DNA from: JANFXS01 sp022791155
GTDB taxonomy: Bacteria > Bacillota > Clostridia > Lachnospirales > Anaerotignaceae
Length of the DNA stretch: 54,613 nucleotides
Assembly (NCBI GenBank): GCA_949743895.1
Contig: CATJUX010000036.1
Coordinates: 1-54,613, forward strand
Direction of reading: 5' to 3'
Shown here: piece by piece, positions 33,054 to 41,218 of the stretch
How positions within the stretch are numbered: position 1 is the stretch's first letter
Layout: the number at the start of each line of letters is the position of its first letter
The notes under the pieces: model-generated
The model's input: only the letters and a program-made list of their open reading frames with translations
What the model was told of the DNA's origin: nothing
The model's database searches: none
Translations under genes and position numbers: made by a program

Positions 33054-33827
33054 ATGGTTTTATTTGCCTGTGATTTGGATAACACATTGATATATTCATA
33101 CAAAAAAGATATAGGTGCAAAAAAACTTGTTGAGAAAAAGGAGGACAAAGAGCTATCTTTTATGACAGAATATACATATTTTGCACTGAAAAAGATATTC
33201 AAAAGAAATGACATACTCTTTGTTCCTGTGACAACACGTTCAAAGGAACAGTATGAAAGGATTATATTTCCAGAAGGATTCAAACCTAAATATGCGGTTG
33301 TCAGCAACGGGGGTGTTTTGCTTGCTGAGGGTGTTGAAGACAGACATTGGAAAACATATTCACAAAAAATTGTTTGTGACGCCTTGAATGAAATGAGCAA
33401 AGGCAAAAAATTTTTGGAAACAAAAGGGAACACAACTGAAAAAGTTCGCATTGTTGATGAAACTTTTGTGTATACAAAATCTTCAAATGCTGACATGTGC
33501 ATGAAAGAACTTTCAAAAATGATTGACAGCAGCAAAGTTGTTTTGGAAAGAAACAATGAAAAAATTTATATAATACCAAAGGAAATTAACAAAGGAAATG
33601 CACTTTTAAGGCTGAAAAAGCAGATTGATGCGAACGTTACAGTTGCCTGTGGCGACAGTTTGCTTGATTTGCCAATGCTTTTTTCATCTGACATTGCTGT
33701 GCTTCCTGAGAAGCTGAATGCGGAACATGGTCATAAAATGAAAAGAACTGTGGCTGTTGCAGAAAAGTTTTTGCTTTCAGATGAAGTTGTTAAATTTGTT
33801 GTGGAAAATTTTGTGAATGAAGCTTAA
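33054..33827 (+). CDS. HAD family hydrolase of the Ter-associated biosynthetic module
   Basis: 257 residues. HAD motif I ACDLDNTL (D7, D9), motif II VPVTTRS, the lysine region INKGNALLRLKK, and motif IV ACGDSLLDLPML. The Cof/C2-cap subtype suggests a sugar or nucleotide phosphatase. Genes of this type are part of the Ter-linked metabolite module described by Anantharaman, Iyer and Aravind (2012). ATG 33054 fits the GAGAGGA site better than ATG 33048. It ends 17 bases before the lyase gene. Confidence 0.85.
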   Translation: MVLFACDLDNTLIYSYKKDIGAKKLVEKKEDKELSFMTEYTYFALKKIFKRNDILFVPVTTRSKEQYERIIFPEGFKPKYAVVSNGGVLLAEGVEDRHWKTYSQKIVCDALNEMSKGKKFLETKGNTTEKVRIVDETFVYTKSSNADMCMKELSKMIDSSKVVLERNNEKIYIIPKEINKGNALLRLKKQIDANVTVACGDSLLDLPMLFSSDIAVLPEKLNAEHGHKMKRTVAVAEKFLLSDEVVKFVVENFVNEA

Positions 33828-33844
33828 CAGAGAGTGGAGACGAA

Positions 33845-34843
33845 ATGAAGAATAGATTTCTTTTTAAAAAGGAACTTGAATATGCCGTTGGAGCAATGCT
33901 TTATACTCCAGCAACCAATGTTTCAATAGCTGACAGTGTTATAAACGGAATTTTTTGCGCACCATATTCGTTGGCGATTTGCTTGGAGGACTCAATAAGC
34001 GACAGCGCTGTTGAAATGGCCGAAGCACAGTTGTTTTTGACACTTAAAAAAATATCTGATGCATATGAAAATGGAAAGTTGTCAGAAAATATACCTTTGA
34101 TATTTGTTAGGGTTAGGAGTCCTTTTCAGTTTGAAAAACTTGGCAAAAAGCTTCTTGAATATAGCAACATATTAACTGGATTTGTGATGCCAAAGTTCAC
34201 TTCAAAATGTGCTTGTGAATACATTGAAATTATGTTGGAACTTAACAGCATTTCTGAAAACGAAATTTTTATGATGCCAATCCTTGAAAGTGGTGAATTT
34301 GTTGACATTCGCAAGAGATGTGAAAGTTTATATGAGATTAAAGAGAAGCTTGACAAAGTCAAAGACATGGTTTTGAATATTAGAGTTGGCGGAAATGATT
34401 TATGCAACAATTTTGCTGTCAGAAGGCACGCCGACGAAACTATTTATGAAATTGGAACGGTGAGCAACATATTATATGACATATTGTCTGTGTTTTCAAA
34501 TGATTATGTTGTTTCGGGGCCTGTGTGGGAATATTTTACGGGAAAAGATGATTTGTGGCGAAGCGGACTTATAAAGGAAACAAAACTTGACATTCTCAAT
34601 GGATTCATTGGAAAGACTGTCATACACCCCGCGCAGATAGAAGTTGTTAATAAATGTTTGGCTGTTCGCAAATCGGATTATGATGATGCGTGTTCCATAT
34701 TGAAATGGAGTGATGAAACACTTGGTGTGTCAAAAAATGAAAGCGGCCAAAGAATGAATGAAGTTAAAACTCATTGTAACTGGGCAGAAAAAATTATACG
34801 TCTTGCAAACATATACGGAGTGAACTGTGATGAAAGTTTTTGA
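33845..34843 (+). CDS. CitE/HpcH-like C-C bond lyase of the Ter module
   Basis: 332 residues. TIM-barrel of the HpcH/HpaI-citrate lyase beta type: YTPATN near the N-terminus, ICLEDSISDSAV, FVRVRSP, FVMPKF, MPILESGEFVD, the metal-binding VGGNDLCNNF and the C-terminal HPAQIEVVN. Members normally cleave or form C-C bonds of CoA thioesters or oxo acids; in Ter modules the substrate is unknown. Its stop codon lies 14 bases inside the next gene, which implies translational coupling. Confidence 0.86.
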   Translation: MKNRFLFKKELEYAVGAMLYTPATNVSIADSVINGIFCAPYSLAICLEDSISDSAVEMAEAQLFLTLKKISDAYENGKLSENIPLIFVRVRSPFQFEKLGKKLLEYSNILTGFVMPKFTSKCACEYIEIMLELNSISENEIFMMPILESGEFVDIRKRCESLYEIKEKLDKVKDMVLNIRVGGNDLCNNFAVRRHADETIYEIGTVSNILYDILSVFSNDYVVSGPVWEYFTGKDDLWRSGLIKETKLDILNGFIGKTVIHPAQIEVVNKCLAVRKSDYDDACSILKWSDETLGVSKNESGQRMNEVKTHCNWAEKIIRLANIYGVNCDESF

Positions 34844-35957
34844 CAAAAAAAATCTTGTTAAAGTTGCCAAACGTGACAACAACAGCTTAAGACAATATCT
34901 GCTTGTGAATCCATTGCAGGGAAAACACATTCCGGCAAAACCCTCAGACTGTTTTGATTTATTTTCTCGTCTTAAAAATATATTGGCTGAAAAGCTTGAA
35001 GGCGAGAAACTGTTGCTGATTGGGTTTGCAGAAACGGCCACAGCCATTGGAGCATATTTATCAGTTTCGTGTGAAAATGTTTCATATTATATTCACACAA
35101 CAAGGGAATGTGTTTCTGATGCAGATGAATATCTATATTTTTCGGAAGTTCACAGTCATGCTGCTGAACAAAAAATTGTTGCTGATAATTTAAGACAATA
35201 TATAATGCAAACTGACAGAATAGTTTTTGTTGAAGATGAGGTGACAACAGGCAACACAATATCAAATTTGATAAGCGTGCTGAATGAAAGATTTTGCGAA
35301 CTTGGAAACTTAAAATTTGGTGTAATTTCCATATTAAACAGCATGAACGAAGAAAGATTGAAAAATTTTCATGAGAACGATATTGAGGTTTTGTATCTTC
35401 TGAAGTTGGGAAAGATTGATTTTGATTATGTTTTGAGCAAATTTGAATTTGAAGAAAGACTGAATGTGCAGCCTAAAGCTTCAAAATCTTTCGACAGTGA
35501 AATAACTTTGAATGGCAAACTTGATCCGCGAATAGGTGTGGTGCCAATGGAATATTTGAGGGCATGTCGGGAACTGGCTGAAGATTGCATAAATTGCATA
35601 GGAAACACTAGTGGAAAAAAAGTTCTTGTTTTAGGAACAGAAGAATTTATGTTTCCTCCAATGTTTTTGGCAGGCGAAATTGAAAAAAGATATAATTCTG
35701 AGGTATATTTTCATGCCACAACAAGAAGCCCTATATTGCCAAGTGTGTCAGAGGGTTATCCGCTTAAGTCAAGATGTTTTCTTGAAAGTGTCTATGAGGA
35801 AGGAAGAGACACTTTTTTATATAATATTGAAAGCTATGACGTGGTTGTGTGGCTGTTTGACGCAGAAAATAAAAACCGAAATGGAATACAGTTGCTTAAA
35901 GGAGCGCTTGAGGAGGCGGAATGCGGAAATATATACTTTTTTGAATGGGGTGATTGA
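34830..35957 (+). CDS. Phosphoribosyltransferase-TRSP domain protein of the Ter module
   Basis: 375 residues. The N-terminal half is a type I PRTase with the PRPP loop VFVEDEVTTGNT (about 132-143). The C-terminal half is the TRSP domain, with the naming tetrad at 298-301 (HATTRSPILP) and the GKKVLVLGTEEFMFPP strand. PRTases transfer ribose-5-phosphate from PRPP to a base; Ter modules have been predicted to make a nucleoside-like compound. ATG 34830 follows CGGAG and overlaps the lyase gene. The product is unknown. Confidence 0.86.
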   Translation: MKVFDKKNLVKVAKRDNNSLRQYLLVNPLQGKHIPAKPSDCFDLFSRLKNILAEKLEGEKLLLIGFAETATAIGAYLSVSCENVSYYIHTTRECVSDADEYLYFSEVHSHAAEQKIVADNLRQYIMQTDRIVFVEDEVTTGNTISNLISVLNERFCELGNLKFGVISILNSMNEERLKNFHENDIEVLYLLKLGKIDFDYVLSKFEFEERLNVQPKASKSFDSEITLNGKLDPRIGVVPMEYLRACRELAEDCINCIGNTSGKKVLVLGTEEFMFPPMFLAGEIEKRYNSEVYFHATTRSPILPSVSEGYPLKSRCFLESVYEEGRDTFLYNIESYDVVVWLFDAENKNRNGIQLLKGALEEAECGNIYFFEWGD

Positions 35958-37004
35958 TTGAGAAGCACATATAAAAATGAAGATGTCGAAATTTTGTTGA
36001 AAGATATAACAGGTCTTGTGGAGCCGCTGCCAACAGAAGAAAGAGAAAAGCTGATTCAAAGTGGAATTCATTATTGCCGCATGATTCCTCAGGAATATAA
36101 GCCGTCAGAAAAATATATGGAAGCATATAGAAGCGCATTGAGCAGTTTTGCAGGAGACACGGCGCAAGCTGTGGCAAATGTTTCGCAAAAAATATTTGAC
36201 AAAAAGGGAACCCATGTGGCGCTTGTGTCATTGGCAAGGGCGGGAACTTCCATTGGTGTGCTCATTAAAAGATATTTAAAAAAGTTTTATGGCATTGATG
36301 TTGCTCACTACACAATTTCGATTATACGTGGGAAGGGAATTGATGAAAATGCAATGAATTATATACTAAAGAGGCATTTGCCTGAAAATTTGCAATTTGT
36401 TGATGGATGGATTGGGAAAGGCGCCATATCAAACACTCTGAACGAAGCTGTCAAACATTTTGAAGGAGTGTCAAGCGAATTGGCGGTTCTTTCTGATCCG
36501 GCTGGCTTAACTTCTCTTTGTGGAACACACAGAGATATATTAATTCCCAGTTCATGTTTGAACAGCACTGTTTCAGGGCTCATGAGCCGGACTTTTTTGA
36601 GAGAAGATATAATAGGAAAAAGCGACTTTCATGGAGCTGTTTATTATGGAGACATGATAAATGAAGACTTGACATATGACTTTATAGAAAACATTGAGAA
36701 AAAGTTTCCGAAACATGTGGATGAAGACAGCGTTGAAATTGAGCATGGAAGTTCAGAAATTGAAAAGATTGCCAAAGATTTCAAAATTGGTGACATAAAC
36801 CTCATTAAACCAGGAATTGGGGAAGCAACACGTGTGCTTTTGAGAAGAACGCCGTGGAAAATACTAATTGGAGAAAAATGTGCCAATGACAAATCGCTGA
36901 AACATATATATCAGTTGGCGAAGGAAAAATCTGTTGATGTTGTGCCATATCATTTGAAGAATTATATGGCATGTGGCATAATACGAAAGCATGGAGATGT
37001 TTGA
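35958..37004 (+). CDS. StiP family (PRTase-like/cysteine protease) protein with PELOTA-type end
   Basis: 348 residues, starting at a TTG directly after the previous stop. It matches the StiP family, earlier named as a PRTase domain: IHYCRMIPQEYKPSEKYM, the PRPP-loop-like region ALVSLARAGTSIGVLIKRYL, IIRGKGIDENAM, and VFYGDM-type segment (AVYYGDMINED). The C-terminal 100 residues (IGEATRVLLRRTPWKILI) resemble the PELOTA RNA-binding module often fused or adjacent. Whether it is a protease or a transferase here cannot be told from sequence. It is the last gene of the island. Confidence 0.82.
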   Translation: MRSTYKNEDVEILLKDITGLVEPLPTEEREKLIQSGIHYCRMIPQEYKPSEKYMEAYRSALSSFAGDTAQAVANVSQKIFDKKGTHVALVSLARAGTSIGVLIKRYLKKFYGIDVAHYTISIIRGKGIDENAMNYILKRHLPENLQFVDGWIGKGAISNTLNEAVKHFEGVSSELAVLSDPAGLTSLCGTHRDILIPSSCLNSTVSGLMSRTFLREDIIGKSDFHGAVYYGDMINEDLTYDFIENIEKKFPKHVDEDSVEIEHGSSEIEKIAKDFKIGDINLIKPGIGEATRVLLRRTPWKILIGEKCANDKSLKHIYQLAKEKSVDVVPYHLKNYMACGIIRKHGDV

Positions 37005-37081
37005 TTTACGTTTTTAGCCAAAGCGTTTTTAGATTAGATAAATATGTTTTGTTAAAGTATACAAATTATTTAAGACAATTA

Positions 37082-37099
37082 ATGTTAAAAAATTAACAT
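37082..37099. promoter_or_regulatory. Rex-like palindrome upstream of the oxidoreductase operon
   Basis: ATGTTAA-AAAA-TTAACAT is a perfect inverted repeat. It differs from the clostridial Rex operator (TTGTTAA-N4-TTAACAA) only in the outermost base of each arm, and a TATAAT overlaps its right end (37099-37104). Rex is an NADH/NAD-sensing repressor of fermentative genes. The surrounding 37005-37421 gap is very AT-rich and also holds an inverted ATTGTATT/AATACAAT pair (37251-37258, 37265-37272). Confidence 0.4.
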
Positions 37100-37305
37100 A
37101 TAATATGCCTTGTTTCCTGAAAAAAACAATTTTATCATTTTAGAGAGGAATATAACAAATATTGCACAAAAAATGTACAAATTATTTATATAATTTTGTT
37201 CGATATTCGAAAGCTTGATTTTTAAAATGTGTGAAAATAAGCAGAAAAATATTGTATTAATAAAAATACAATGTTAATTGTGTTGAAAAAAATACAATAT
37301 CAATG

Positions 37306-37334
37306 TTGCAAGCATTCTATAAAAGAGGTATAAT
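37306..37334 (+). promoter_or_regulatory. Promoter of the 2-oxoacid:ferredoxin oxidoreductase operon
   Basis: TTGCAA (37306-37311), a 17-base spacer and a perfect TATAAT (37329-37334), about 80 bases before the first start codon. Confidence 0.6.
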
Positions 37335-37421
37335 TAACAATATAAGCAAAGGCTGTTGCTTATATTTTTGTAGTTTTATTATGACAAAGTTATAACTTTT
37401 TAATTGTTTAGGAGGCGCCGT

Positions 37422-38105
37422 ATGATTGTTGATGACAGGCGTGTGAGGATTGTTACGGGACATTACGGCAGTGGAAAAACTGAATTTGCAGTTAACTATG
37501 CAGTTCAACTGGTCAGGCAGTCATGCCAAAAAGTGGCCTTGGCTGACATGGATATTGTGAATGTCTATTTTCGCTCAAGAGAGGTTCGCAATGAACTTTG
37601 CCGTGAAGGGATCAAAGTCATTGATTCATCGATTGGTGCATCAGCAGACATTCCGGCAATCCCGGCAGAAACATATGCTCCGTTTGAGGACAAAAGATAT
37701 AATTATATAATTGACTTGGGCGGCAATGATGTTGGAACGATTGTTCTTGGGCGCTATAAGGAATTTATTGATCCAAATGAAACAGATTTTTTCATGGTTG
37801 TCAATGTCTTCCGCCCGGACACAAACTCTGTTGAAAAAATTCTGAAACAGAAAGAATCGCTTGAGAAGTCGTCGGGGCTTTGCATCACAGGCTTTATAAA
37901 CAATTCAAACCTCGTTTGGGAAACGCAGATAGAAGATGTTTTGCATGGCAATGAAATGCTTTCAAAAGTTTCTGAAGTTACAGGCATTCCTGTCAAATAT
38001 ACATCATATGTTAAAGAGGCTGTGGATATTGACGATTATGTCAAGTCAAAACTTTTGGGAGAAATTTTTCCTATGAAATTTTATATGAGAAAAGAATGGA
38101 TGTAA
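37422..38105 (+). CDS. P-loop ATPase (MinD/ParA-like) of the oxidoreductase operon
   Basis: 227 residues. Walker A GHYGSGKTEF (13-22), a switch-like ALADMDIVNVYFRSRE with the deviant DxD typical of SIMIBI ATPases, and a Walker B region YIIDLGGNDVG. ATG 37422 has TTAGGAGGCG upstream. In Clostridia a gene of this type often precedes vor/kor genes; a role in assembly or iron-sulfur/cofactor insertion is guesswork. It ends 26 bases before the ferredoxin-like subunit. Confidence 0.8.
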   Translation: MIVDDRRVRIVTGHYGSGKTEFAVNYAVQLVRQSCQKVALADMDIVNVYFRSREVRNELCREGIKVIDSSIGASADIPAIPAETYAPFEDKRYNYIIDLGGNDVGTIVLGRYKEFIDPNETDFFMVVNVFRPDTNSVEKILKQKESLEKSSGLCITGFINNSNLVWETQIEDVLHGNEMLSKVSEVTGIPVKYTSYVKEAVDIDDYVKSKLLGEIFPMKFYMRKEWM

Positions 38106-38131
38106 TTTCTAATAAGGAGGTGCTTGCTAAT

Positions 38132-38350
38132 ATGGCTAAATTTACCGTGACTTTCAATGAGAAAGAATGTAAAGGGTGTGAACTGTGTGTGGTTTCATGC
38201 CCAAAAAAAATCATCAAACTTAACATGGAAAAAACAAATGATGCTGGGTATAGCCCGGCCGGCATAACTGACATGGAAGCGTGTATAGGATGCTCAAGCT
38301 GTGCCAGAATGTGCCCGGATTGTGTCATCACAATTGTGAAAAACGATTAG
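38132..38350 (+). CDS. 2-oxoacid:ferredoxin oxidoreductase, ferredoxin-like delta subunit
   Basis: 72 residues with two complete 4Fe-4S motifs: C13, C16, C19, C23 and C51, C54, C57, C61 (CxxCxxCxxxC each). It passes electrons from the thiamine centre to external ferredoxin. ATG 38132 with AAGGAGG upstream. It is the first structural subunit, in the delta-alpha-beta-gamma order typical of four-subunit Vor/Kor enzymes. Confidence 0.93.
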   Translation: MAKFTVTFNEKECKGCELCVVSCPKKIIKLNMEKTNDAGYSPAGITDMEACIGCSSCARMCPDCVITIVKND

Positions 38351-38366
38351 GAGGGAGGAGAAGAAA

Positions 38367-39428
38367 ATGGCAAAAGTTATTATGAAAGGAAATGAGGCTT
38401 TTTCAAAAGCCGCCATTCTTGGAGGATGCAGATACTTCTTCGGCTATCCTATAACGCCGCAAAATGAAGTTCCAGAATATCTTTCAAGAGAATTGTTTGA
38501 AGTTGGAGGAACATTTGTTCAGGCCGAAAGCGAGGTTGCAGCCATAAACATGGTTTATGGAGCAGGAGCCTCGGGGGCAAGGGTTATGACAAGTTCATCT
38601 TCACCAGGAATTGCACTCAAACAGGAAGGAATTGGATATTGTGTTATGGGTGAAGTTCCATGTGTCATAGTTTCAGTTATGCGTGGCGGCCCTGGGCTTG
38701 GCACAATTCAGCCTTCTCAAAGTGACTATAATCAGGCCACAAGAGGAGGAGGCAATGGCGACTACTTTGTTCCGGTTCTGGCACCAGGCTCAATTCAAGA
38801 AGCGGTTGATGATGTTAAAGAAGCTTTTGAAATTGCAGAGTTTTACAAAACTCCTGTTATGGTTTTGGCTGATGGCCTCATTGGACAGATGATGGAGCCT
38901 GTTGACTTTGACATTCCTGTTAAAACAAGAAAGCAAGCTGACAAATCCACATGGGCATTGGGCCACAGCGAAAAAGGAAAGACAAACCAAATCATAAACC
39001 TTGAAATTGATGCTCCAACATGTGAGGAGAAAAATTTGAGGTTTTTCAGAGAAAAATATAGCGTGATTGAACGCGATGAAGTAAAATATAACGAATTTAT
39101 GATGGAAGATGCTGAATATGCATTTGTTGCTTATGGAACAACAAGCCGCATAGTGAAGAACTCTGTTAAAGATTTAAGAGCCAAGGGATATAAAATAGGG
39201 TTGATTCAACCAAGGACATTATGGCCGTTCCCTCAGGTTCCTTTCCAAAACAAGAACATTAAAAAATTTATTGTGTGTGAAATGAGCATGGGACAAATGG
39301 TTTCGGATGTTCAGCTTGCTGTGGGCGACAAAGAAAAAGTTGAATTCTATGGCCGGTGTGGCGGCATGATTCCAACTCCTGAAGAATGTGCAGCTTACGC
39401 TGAAAAAGTTATGGGAGGTGACAAATGA
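38367..39428 (+). CDS. 2-oxoacid:ferredoxin oxidoreductase, alpha subunit (VorB/KorA type)
   Basis: 353 residues. Holds the pyrimidine-binding part of the thiamine diphosphate site and the CoA/substrate region: FFGYPITPQNEVPEYLS, FVQAESEVAAINMVYGA, TSSSSPGIALKQEGIGY and RGGPGLGTIQPSQSDY. The C-terminal domain has FVAYGTTSRIVKN. Catalyses oxidative decarboxylation of a 2-oxoacid to acyl-CoA with ferredoxin reduction, in the cytosol of anaerobes. Whether it prefers branched-chain 2-oxoacids or 2-oxoglutarate cannot be decided from the sequence. Overlaps the next gene by four bases. Confidence 0.93.
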   Translation: MAKVIMKGNEAFSKAAILGGCRYFFGYPITPQNEVPEYLSRELFEVGGTFVQAESEVAAINMVYGAGASGARVMTSSSSPGIALKQEGIGYCVMGEVPCVIVSVMRGGPGLGTIQPSQSDYNQATRGGGNGDYFVPVLAPGSIQEAVDDVKEAFEIAEFYKTPVMVLADGLIGQMMEPVDFDIPVKTRKQADKSTWALGHSEKGKTNQIINLEIDAPTCEEKNLRFFREKYSVIERDEVKYNEFMMEDAEYAFVAYGTTSRIVKNSVKDLRAKGYKIGLIQPRTLWPFPQVPFQNKNIKKFIVCEMSMGQMVSDVQLAVGDKEKVEFYGRCGGMIPTPEECAAYAEKVMGGDK

Positions 39429-40177
39429 TGTCAACAACGATATTTGAAAGACCGGAGGGCTTAACTGATGTTAGAATGCATTATTGCCCGGGCTGTGGCC
39501 ATGGAATTGTTCATAGAATAATTGCCGAGTGCATTTCAGAAATGGGAGAGACTGACGACACAATCATATGTGCACCTGTTGGATGCGCTGTATTCATTCC
39601 AAGATATTTCACATATGATTCAATTCAGTGTGCACATGGGCGTGCGCCTGCCACGGCAACAGGAATCAAAAGAGTTCATCCTGACAAAATGGTGATTACA
39701 TATCAGGGCGATGGCGATCTTGCTTCAATAGGAATGGCTGAAATTGTTCATGCTGCTGCAAGAGGCGAAAACATCACAACAATTTTCATAAACAATGCCA
39801 TTTACGGCATGACAGGTGGACAAATGGCGCCCACAACACTTCCAGGAATGAGGGCAACAACATCCCAAAGCGGGCGCGACATTGGAAAGAATGGAAACCC
39901 TATAAGAATATGCGAGCTTTTGGGCACATTAGACGGCCCGGCTTATATTGAAAGAGTTGCTGTTGACAAACCAGGAAATGTGGCAAAAACGAAAAAAGCC
40001 ATTAAAAAAGCATTTGAATATCAAAAAGCAAAAAAAGGCTTCACGTTGATTGAGGTGGTTTCAACCTGTCCAACCAACTGGGGCATGTCAGCCACAAAGG
40101 CAATGGAATTTGTTGCTGAAAAAATGATACCTTATTATCCTCTCGGAGTTTTCAAAGATATAGAGGAGGGGAAATGA
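39425..40177 (+). CDS. 2-oxoacid:ferredoxin oxidoreductase, beta subunit (TPP-binding)
   Basis: 250 residues. The thiamine-diphosphate-binding subunit: HYCPGCGHGIVHRI with a CxxC, PVGCAVFIPRYF, HGRAPATATGIKR, and the Mg-TPP motif TYQGDGDLASIG...NNAIYGMTGGQ. Starts at ATG 39425 or 39428; GGGAGGTGACAA suits either. It overlaps the alpha gene and the gamma gene, implying coupled translation of a stoichiometric complex. Confidence 0.94.
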   Translation: MMSTTIFERPEGLTDVRMHYCPGCGHGIVHRIIAECISEMGETDDTIICAPVGCAVFIPRYFTYDSIQCAHGRAPATATGIKRVHPDKMVITYQGDGDLASIGMAEIVHAAARGENITTIFINNAIYGMTGGQMAPTTLPGMRATTSQSGRDIGKNGNPIRICELLGTLDGPAYIERVAVDKPGNVAKTKKAIKKAFEYQKAKKGFTLIEVVSTCPTNWGMSATKAMEFVAEKMIPYYPLGVFKDIEEGK

Positions 40178-40179
40178 TT

Positions 40180-40737
40180 ATGGGAAAAACACATAAAATA
40201 AGCTGCGCGGGATTTGGCGGACAAGGCGTTATGTCTATGGGTCAGCTTTTGACATATGCGGGCATGATCGATGGCAAAGAGGTTACATGGGTTCCGGCAT
40301 ACGGCCCTGAAATGCGCGGTGGCACAGCCAACTGCTCTGTTATAGTTTCTGATGATCCTATAGGTTCTCCTATTTTTGAAGAAGGAATCACAACAGCTGT
40401 TGTGATGAACCTTCCATCATTCAACAAATTTGTTTCAAAAGTTGCGCCAGGCGGTTCAATTTTTGTGAACTCAAGCATTATATCTGAAAAAGTTGAGAGA
40501 ACGGATGTCAATGTTTATTACATTCCTGTCAATGACATAGCAAATGAGCTTGGAAACTCGAAGCTGATAAACATAATAATGCTTGGTGCCATGATTGAAA
40601 TTGACAAGATTGTTGAGCCAGAATCGATACTTAAAGCATTCCTCAAAGTTTTTGGCGACAACAAGGCCAAACTTATACCGATCAACAGAGAAGCATTGGC
40701 CAAAGGCGCTGAAGTGGCAAAATCAATTTTGAAATAA
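40180..40737 (+). CDS. 2-oxoacid:ferredoxin oxidoreductase, gamma subunit
   Basis: 185 residues with the gamma-domain hallmarks AGFGGQGVMSMGQLL, YGPEMRGGTANCSVIVSD and the mid-domain VVMNLPSFNKFV. ATG 40180 has GAGGAGGGG nine bases upstream; ATG 40174 in the same frame is too close. Last gene of the operon, followed by a strong terminator. Confidence 0.93.
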   Translation: MGKTHKISCAGFGGQGVMSMGQLLTYAGMIDGKEVTWVPAYGPEMRGGTANCSVIVSDDPIGSPIFEEGITTAVVMNLPSFNKFVSKVAPGGSIFVNSSIISEKVERTDVNVYYIPVNDIANELGNSKLINIIMLGAMIEIDKIVEPESILKAFLKVFGDNKAKLIPINREALAKGAEVAKSILK

Positions 40738-40809
40738 AAATATTTTTAATTATCTCCTTATTAAATATATTTAGCAATTGTTTCGAGGTGTCAAAAACTG
40801 AGAAACTGG

Positions 40810-40850
40810 CAAATAGGCTGTCATATTTTTGACGGCCTATTTGTTTTGTT
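40810..40850 (+). terminator. Strong terminator of the oxidoreductase operon
   Basis: CAAATAGGC (40810-40818) pairs with GCCTATTTG (40835-40843), continued inward by TGTCA/TGACG, and followed by TTTTGTTT. Confidence 0.85.
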
Positions 40851-40906
40851 TGAAATATTTGAGATAGGCAATATCAGTTTAAGAGCAATGAAAATATATT
40901 TAGGAG

Positions 40907-40960
40907 CAGCCCAAGCTGTGTCAAATGCATTTGACGCCAATATTAGGCTTGCTGTTTTTA
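40907..40960 (+). terminator. Second terminator-like structure, no gene before it
   Basis: CAGC-cc-AAGC (40907-40916) pairs with GCTT-GCTG (40947-40954), enclosing a perfect 16-base palindrome GTCAAATGCATTTGAC (40920-40935), followed by TTTTT. Between this and the first terminator there is no ORF. It may be a back-up terminator or the end of a short RNA. From 40961 to 41218 I see only AT-rich DNA and an inverted CGGAAT/ATTCCG pair near 41157 and 41200. Confidence 0.4.
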
Positions 40961-41218
40961 TTCTCTTACAAACTGAAAGCACAATGTCATATAAAAAATA
41001 GGTTCATATATAGCAGTAATTTTGGTTAAAATATACTTTTGATATGATTGTAAATTGTGAAATTAATTGCTGATGTGCAGTTGTAAAAGTTTAGCATTTG
41101 GTGGTTTGACTGTTAAAATTTGTTTTTTCGGAAAGTGTTATGAACGATTACATATCGGAATTATTTTATAATTATATGGAATACTTAAAAATATAACATT
41201 CCGGAAAAGAGGGATTTT

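Noticed and set aside
37005..37421. CRISPR-like or repeat array in the AT-rich gap
   Set aside because: The repeated TACAAT/ATTGTA words are short, irregular and explained by AT-rich composition; there are no regular spacers.
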